Shown piece after piece: positions 42,990 to 46,650 of a stretch of 46,650 bases of DNA; the stretch's first letter is position 1; every line of letters starts with the position of its first letter. The stretch comes from Lichenifustis flavocetrariae (lineage in GTDB: Bacteria; Pseudomonadota; Alphaproteobacteria; Rhizobiales; Beijerinckiaceae). Location: assembly GCF_026130545.1 (NCBI RefSeq), contig NZ_JAMOIM010000039.1:1-46650 (forward strand), written 5' to 3'. Below the pieces are notes generated by a model. That model worked only from the letters and a program-made list of their open reading frames with translations. It was not told the origin of the DNA and did not search any database. The translations under genes and the position numbers were made by a program.

Positions 42990-43046
42990 CGAGCGATCGC
43001 CGGCCAAGTGGAGGCCCGGCACCGAGACCTACTTAATTTGCCCATC

Positions 43047-43085
43047 GACGCCTTCGGCCGCATCGAAGTCGTGCCGCACTGGGCA
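43047..43085 (+). repeat. Short repeated coding-like segment (copy B)
   Basis: Translates as DAFGRIEVVPHWA; see copy A at 20979-21017. Located 58 bp after the DUF736 copy 3 hairpin, just before the 3' end of the converging SDR gene. Confidence 0.45.
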
Positions 43086-43107
43086 CGCAAGTCACCGGGA
43101 CGGACCC

Positions 43108-43866
43108 TCAGGATCGCCCGACCTTGCTCAGTTGCCCGAGCATCGTCTCCGGTGCGACGCGACTGGCAATCTTCAGGATGTTGCTCGGGCCAGGGCGGAT
43201 CTCGGTCTTGCCATCCTCGATGGCGGCGATGGATCGCCGGACGAGGACATCGACCGGCATACCCTTCTCGCCCTTCATCCGGTCCTTGAACTCCGTCGAG
43301 AAGAGAGGCGTCTCGGTCAGGGGCGGCGCAAGCTCGACCACGGTGACGTTCGTGCCTTCGAGCTGGACCCGCAGACACCGCGTGTAGGCACGCAGCCCCG
43401 CCTTGGCCGCCGAGTAGATCGGCGAGATCGGGAACGGCACGAACGCCAGCCCCGACGAGACGTTGACGATCAGCGCGTCCGGCCGGGACAGGAGATGGGG
43501 CAGGAACCGCTGCACCATCCGGATCGGGCCGTTGAGGTCGATGTCGATCTCGCGCGTGACGTCGTCGAGCGGACGCTCCTCCGCGAGCTTCACGATCCGC
43601 ATGATGCCGGCGTTGTTGATGAGCGTATCGAGTTCGGGGAACCGAGCGATCAACGTGTCGTGCAGCGCGTGGATATCTTCTGCTGCGCTCGCGTCGCTCC
43701 GGAAGGCCTGAAGCCCGGGGAAGCGCCGCTTCGCGGCCTCAAGCGCCCCATCGTGCCGCCCGGTGACGATCACGACGTTGCTTCGCGCGATCAACTGGCC
43801 GGCGAGTTCGAGGCCGATGCCGCTGCTTCCTCCCGTGATCAGAATGGTCCTTGCCGTAAGCTTCAT
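43108..43866 (-). CDS. SDR family oxidoreductase (DltE-like)
   Basis: A 252-aa classical SDR: TGGSSGIG (about residues 11-18), NNAGIMRI (87-94), the serine in NVSSGLAF and YSAAK (catalytic Tyr and Lys). The PPLTETPLFSTEF segment after the active site and overall length match DltE-like SDRs. It diverges from the HxlR regulator at 43973, which is the common arrangement for HxlR-controlled oxidoreductases. Confidence 0.92.
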   Translation of the reverse strand: MKLTARTILITGGSSGIGLELAGQLIARSNVVIVTGRHDGALEAAKRRFPGLQAFRSDASAAEDIHALHDTLIARFPELDTLINNAGIMRIVKLAEERPLDDVTREIDIDLNGPIRMVQRFLPHLLSRPDALIVNVSSGLAFVPFPISPIYSAAKAGLRAYTRCLRVQLEGTNVTVVELAPPLTETPLFSTEFKDRMKGEKGMPVDVLVRRSIAAIEDGKTEIRPGPSNILKIASRVAPETMLGQLSKVGRS

Positions 43867-43920
43867 CGTCCCGTTTCCCTAGCCTGTGTACGAAGCAAAG
43901 GGTGGGCGCTATGCTCTCCG

Positions 43921-43948
43921 ATGGAAAGAAGGCACTTAATCCTTCCAT
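43921..43948. promoter_or_regulatory. Probable HxlR operator
   Basis: ATGGAAAG (43921-43928) and CCTTCCAT (43941-43948) form an inverted repeat with one mismatch in each 8-bp arm and a 12-bp centre. It lies between the divergent SDR (start 43866) and HxlR (start 43973) genes, about 25 bp upstream of the latter. Confidence 0.5.
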
Positions 43949-43972
43949 ACGCACCCCGAGGAGACCATCATA

Positions 43973-44401
43973 ATGTCGATCGCCGCGAAGTTCACCGACG
44001 AGCAGATCGCGGCCGCAAAGCGGTACGCGGGCATGACCCCGCCGAGCGCGATCGATCCCCGCATCGAGGCGCTCGTCACCGACCTGATCGGCCGGGTAGC
44101 CGACAAGTGGACGATGCTGATTTTGGAGGTGCTGGCGGAGAAGGGCACGCTTCGCTTCAGCCGCCTTGCCGAGGCGATCGGCAACATCAGCCAGAAGATG
44201 CTGACGCAAACCCTGCGGACGATGCAGCGTGACGGGCTGATCGAGCGAACCGTGTACCCTGTCGTCCCACCGAAGGTGGAGTACAAGCTCACGGAACTCG
44301 GCTTCACGCTCGGCGCGGCCTTCTGCGGCGTATGGGTATGGGCGGCCGAAAACCTCGCGCGGGTCGAGCAAGCACGATCGGCTTTCGACCTGGGGGATTA
44401 A
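43973..44401 (+). CDS. HxlR family transcriptional regulator
   Basis: A 142-aa winged-helix regulator. The HxlR domain (about residues 30-120) is clear: VADKWTMLILEVLAEKGTLR, FSRLAEAIGNISQKMLTQTL, QRDGLIERTVYPVVPPKVEY. No cysteine lies near the HTH, so electrophile sensing by thiol, as in HypR or YodB, is not supported. GAGGAG precedes the start. It probably regulates the divergent SDR. Confidence 0.93.
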   Translation: MSIAAKFTDEQIAAAKRYAGMTPPSAIDPRIEALVTDLIGRVADKWTMLILEVLAEKGTLRFSRLAEAIGNISQKMLTQTLRTMQRDGLIERTVYPVVPPKVEYKLTELGFTLGAAFCGVWVWAAENLARVEQARSAFDLGD

Positions 44402-44471
44402 AACCGGTCGTTTGTGGTCGCCTGCTGCAACAGCGCCGGCCGACCGCTAAAACACCGGGAGGCCCAATCTT

Positions 44472-45362
44472 CTAGGCTGCGGCCCGAACTTTGGCCATCG
44501 CCGCCTTGATGTCGCGCGCCGGCGGCATGCCGAACAGGCGTCCGTACTCGCGCGTGAACTGTGGAACGCTCTCATACCCGACGTCGTAGGCGGCATCGCT
44601 AATGCCCGCGCCTTCGGCAAGGAGAAGTCGGCGGGCTTCGATCAGCCGGAGTTGCTTCTGGAACTGCAAGGGCGTCAGCGACGTGGCTGCCCGGAAGTGC
44701 ACATGGAACGAGGACGGGCTCATCCCGGCAGCCTCGGCGAGATGCTCCACCCGCAATGGCCTCGCGTACTCGGACCGTATGACGGAGACGGCTCTCCCTA
44801 TCCGATGCGCATGGCTGTCGGCAACGCCGAGGGCCCGGATGGCCCCGCCATGCCGGCCCGACAACAGCCAGAAGTGAAGCTCGCGCACCAGTTGGTCTTG
44901 CAGCACGGCCAGGGCATCCGGACGGTCAAGTAGACGCAGGAGGCGCAGCGCCGCGTCCGAGACCTCCGTCTCGGTGGGATCGACCTGGACCGGGGTTCCC
45001 ATGCCATAGGGGGCGGAGCCCATTTCCATGACCAGCCCCTCGATGACGGAGAGGTCGAGATTGACGACGAGCGAGACGTAGGGTGCGGGGACCGACGCCC
45101 GCGTGACCTGGCTGACGGTCGGCACGTCGGCGGCGATCAGCAGGGATTCTCCCGCGCCGAAGTCGAAGGTCTTACCGCCCATGGTCACCCGCTTGCTGCC
45201 CTGGAGCACCAGCGCGACCAACGGCTTCGAGATCGCGTAGGTCAGCGCGGTCGGCATGTTCTCCCGAAGGACCGTCAATCCGGCGATGGGCGTGGGTGCC
45301 ACGCCGCCGCGACAGTGCAGGTCGGCGTGACGGCGAGCGGTTTCGAGCAGCGCGTCTATCAT
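44472..45362 (-). CDS. AraC family regulator with AraC_N domain
   Basis: A 296-aa regulator with the AraC_N (PF06719-type) cupin-like domain in front (PLVALVLQGSKRVTMGGKTF, GESLLIAADVPTVSQV) and a C-terminal double HTH (RPLRVEHLAEAAGMSPSSFH, GISDAAYDVGYESVPQFTRE). This group usually controls an adjacent oxidoreductase. It is divergent from the SDR at 45590 with two inverted repeats in the gap. Confidence 0.93.
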   Translation of the reverse strand: MIDALLETARRHADLHCRGGVAPTPIAGLTVLRENMPTALTYAISKPLVALVLQGSKRVTMGGKTFDFGAGESLLIAADVPTVSQVTRASVPAPYVSLVVNLDLSVIEGLVMEMGSAPYGMGTPVQVDPTETEVSDAALRLLRLLDRPDALAVLQDQLVRELHFWLLSGRHGGAIRALGVADSHAHRIGRAVSVIRSEYARPLRVEHLAEAAGMSPSSFHVHFRAATSLTPLQFQKQLRLIEARRLLLAEGAGISDAAYDVGYESVPQFTREYGRLFGMPPARDIKAAMAKVRAAA

Positions 45363-45374
45363 CCGGGCATCATA

Positions 45375-45390
45375 CCCACAGGCATGTGGG
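45375..45390. promoter_or_regulatory. Inverted repeat, AraC side
   Basis: CCCACA-GGCA-TGTGGG, perfect 6-bp arms, 13 bp upstream of the AraC start. It shares the CCACA half-site with the repeat at 45433, suggesting that the same regulator binds both. Confidence 0.5.
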
Positions 45391-45432
45391 AGGCCATCCC
45401 ATGACGTGTTTTAAGCAAGATCGGTAACGGCT

Positions 45433-45450
45433 CCACATCAAATTATGTGG
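45433..45450. promoter_or_regulatory. Inverted repeat, SDR side
   Basis: CCACAT-CAAATT-ATGTGG, perfect 6-bp arms around an AT-rich centre, about 140 bp upstream of the SDR start. Confidence 0.5.
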
Positions 45451-45589
45451 CGTCCCCGCTCCGTCGTTGCGCCAAGGATGCAGCGCGGCGCGGAGGATCG
45501 AGCAAGAAAGAACGAGCATCAAGCAACACGGAAGTCCCATGTTGTCCGATGGTGAGGTCATCGCAACACGCACACCAGAGGGAACTTCG

Positions 45590-46345
45590 ATGACCACTAT
45601 CTCGCTCGTCACCGGCGGCAGCCGCGGCCTCGGCCGCAACACCGCCGTCAGCATTGCCCGCCACGGCGGCGACGTCATCCTGACCTATCGCGGCGGCGCA
45701 GAGCAGGCGAAGGCCGTCGTCTCGGAGATCGAGGCGCTCGACCGGCGTGCCGTTGCTTTGCCGCTCGACGTGACCGACGTCTCGACCTTCGCGGCCTTCG
45801 TCGAAAGTGTCCGCGCGGACTTGACGAAGAACTGGAACCGCGAGAGCTTCGACCACCTCGTCAACAACGCCGGCCAAGGGGAGATGGCGAGCTTCGCGGA
45901 TACGACCGAGGCGCAATTCGACGCGCTTTTCGACACGCACGTGAAGGGCGTGTTCTTCCTGACCCAGGCGCTTCTGCCCGTCCTGGCGGACGGCGGCCGC
46001 ATCGTGAACCTCTCCTCCGGGCTGACCCGAGTCTCGTTCCCCGGCTTCTCCGCCTACTCGGCCGCCAAGGGCGCCGTCGAGATCCTGACCCTGTACATGG
46101 CCAAGGAATTCGGTAGCCGGGGCATCACGGCCAACACGGTGGCGCCCGGCGCGATCGAGACCGACTTCCTGGGCGGCGCCGTCCGCGACATGCCCGACCT
46201 CAACAAGCAGTTCGCCGGGATGACCGCCCTCGGCCGCGTCGGCATGCCCGACGACATCGGTCCGATGATCGCCAGCCTGTTGGGCACGGACAATCGTTGG
46301 GTCACGGGTCAGCGCATCGAGGTGTCGGGCGGCCAGGTCATCTGA
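45590..46345 (+). CDS. SDR family oxidoreductase
   Basis: A 251-aa classical SDR with TGGSRGLG (about residues 8-15), NNAGQGEM, the NLSSGLTR serine and YSAAK. The C-terminal TGQRIEVSGGQVI ending is typical of FabG-like SDRs. The start is ATG at 45590 with AGAGGGAAC upstream; the longer frame to 45467 crosses the intergenic region. Probable target of the AraC regulator. Confidence 0.93.
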   Translation: MTTISLVTGGSRGLGRNTAVSIARHGGDVILTYRGGAEQAKAVVSEIEALDRRAVALPLDVTDVSTFAAFVESVRADLTKNWNRESFDHLVNNAGQGEMASFADTTEAQFDALFDTHVKGVFFLTQALLPVLADGGRIVNLSSGLTRVSFPGFSAYSAAKGAVEILTLYMAKEFGSRGITANTVAPGAIETDFLGGAVRDMPDLNKQFAGMTALGRVGMPDDIGPMIASLLGTDNRWVTGQRIEVSGGQVI

Positions 46346-46354
46346 TCGGCTCGA

Positions 46355-46419
46355 ACAGCGCCTCGGAAAGGCGAAGCTGTCTCACCGGTCGAGCGACCGG
46401 CTGTGTCCGACCTTCGGAC
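46355..46419. terminator. Three consecutive hairpins between converging genes
   Basis: ACAGC/GCTGT (46355-46380), CCGGTCG/CGACCGG (46385-46400) and GTCCGA/TCGGAC (46405-46419) follow one another between the SDR stop and the end of the LysR gene. Probably a bidirectional transcription stop. Confidence 0.5.
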
Positions 46420-46441
46420 GGCTGCGCGTTCGGCCGTAGAG

Positions 46442-46650
46442 TCACGCACCCCTTTGGGCGAGCAGCCAACGGCGGACGCTTTCCGTGGGCTTCGGCTGGC
46501 GCGGCTTACGGATGGTGATCACGTAGGAGGCGAGTCCGCCGCGCATGGTGGCGGCGAAGGCTTGGACCAGCCACCTCGACCTGAGATCCTCCTCCACCAG
46601 GAAGCGGCTTGCCACCGCCAAGCCCTGGCCGGCGGCTGCCGTGTCGATCG
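46442..46650 (-). CDS. LysR family regulator, C-terminal part (gene continues beyond window)
   Basis: The minus strand encodes IDTAAAGQGLAVASRFLVEE, then DLRSRWLVQAFAATMRGGL and a basic tail, stopping at 46442. This is the end of a LysR effector-binding domain of the GcvA type (GQGLAVASRFLV is the usual last-strand motif). The 5' part lies outside the window. Confidence 0.75.
   Translation of the reverse strand, partial: IDTAAAGQGLAVASRFLVEEDLRSRWLVQAFAATMRGGLASYVITIRKPRQPKPTESVRRWLLAQRGA

Overview
The window is GC-rich, uses GTG, TTG and one probable CTG start alongside ATG, and carries families typical of alphaproteobacteria of the Hyphomicrobiales: DUF736, HxlR regulators, a KaiC-like ATPase with a hybrid kinase, a photolyase-type FAD protein and a UmuD-like peptidase. 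A KfrA-like protein and three DUF736 genes, both common on plasmids and integrative elements, suggest an accessory replicon or genomic island. A Methylobacterium-like host is my best guess, from recollection of family distribution only. No rRNA, tRNA, CRISPR array or intact transposase was seen.

Layout. (1) 1-3.5 kb holds three unrecognised genes on the minus strand; two of them share a leader and their first ten codons although the rest of the proteins differ. (2) 3.5-15.8 kb holds a minus-strand group (AraC regulator, MAPEG protein, FAD disulfide oxidoreductase, DUF1993). It faces a long plus-strand run of membrane protein, NmrA protein, two SDRs (one broken), beta-carbonic anhydrase and an RND efflux pair, ending in a decayed glutathione transferase. 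(3) 16-19.6 kb holds a frameshifted KfrA-like gene, an SDR stump, and an amidase divergent from a TetR regulator with two matching operator-like sites. (4) 19.8-26 kb holds two of three DUF736 units, an antenna-less photolyase-like protein, a UmuD-like peptidase and a LysR/NmrA divergent pair. (5) 26-38.9 kb is a patchwork of small detoxification and resistance-type enzymes: two nitrilases, two GNAT domains, a nucleotidyltransferase, APH, GrpB, methyltransferase, VOC, P-loop kinase, serine beta-lactamase-like hydrolase, 6-phospho-3-hexuloisomerase and phosphatase. Many of these are frameshifted or truncated. (6) 38.9-42.1 kb is a KaiC-like/hybrid histidine kinase operon. (7) 42.4-46.6 kb holds the third DUF736 unit, then HxlR/SDR and AraC/SDR divergent pairs with inverted repeats between them, and the end of a LysR gene.

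Two themes stand out. First, DUF736 occurs three times as a conserved unit of about 600 bp (leader of about 240 nt, gene, GGCGCC hairpin). Second, seven reading frames can each be restored by a small change: six by a single base, one by removing one copy of a 14-bp tandem duplication. Whether the single-base changes are real decay or assembly errors cannot be settled from the sequence alone.
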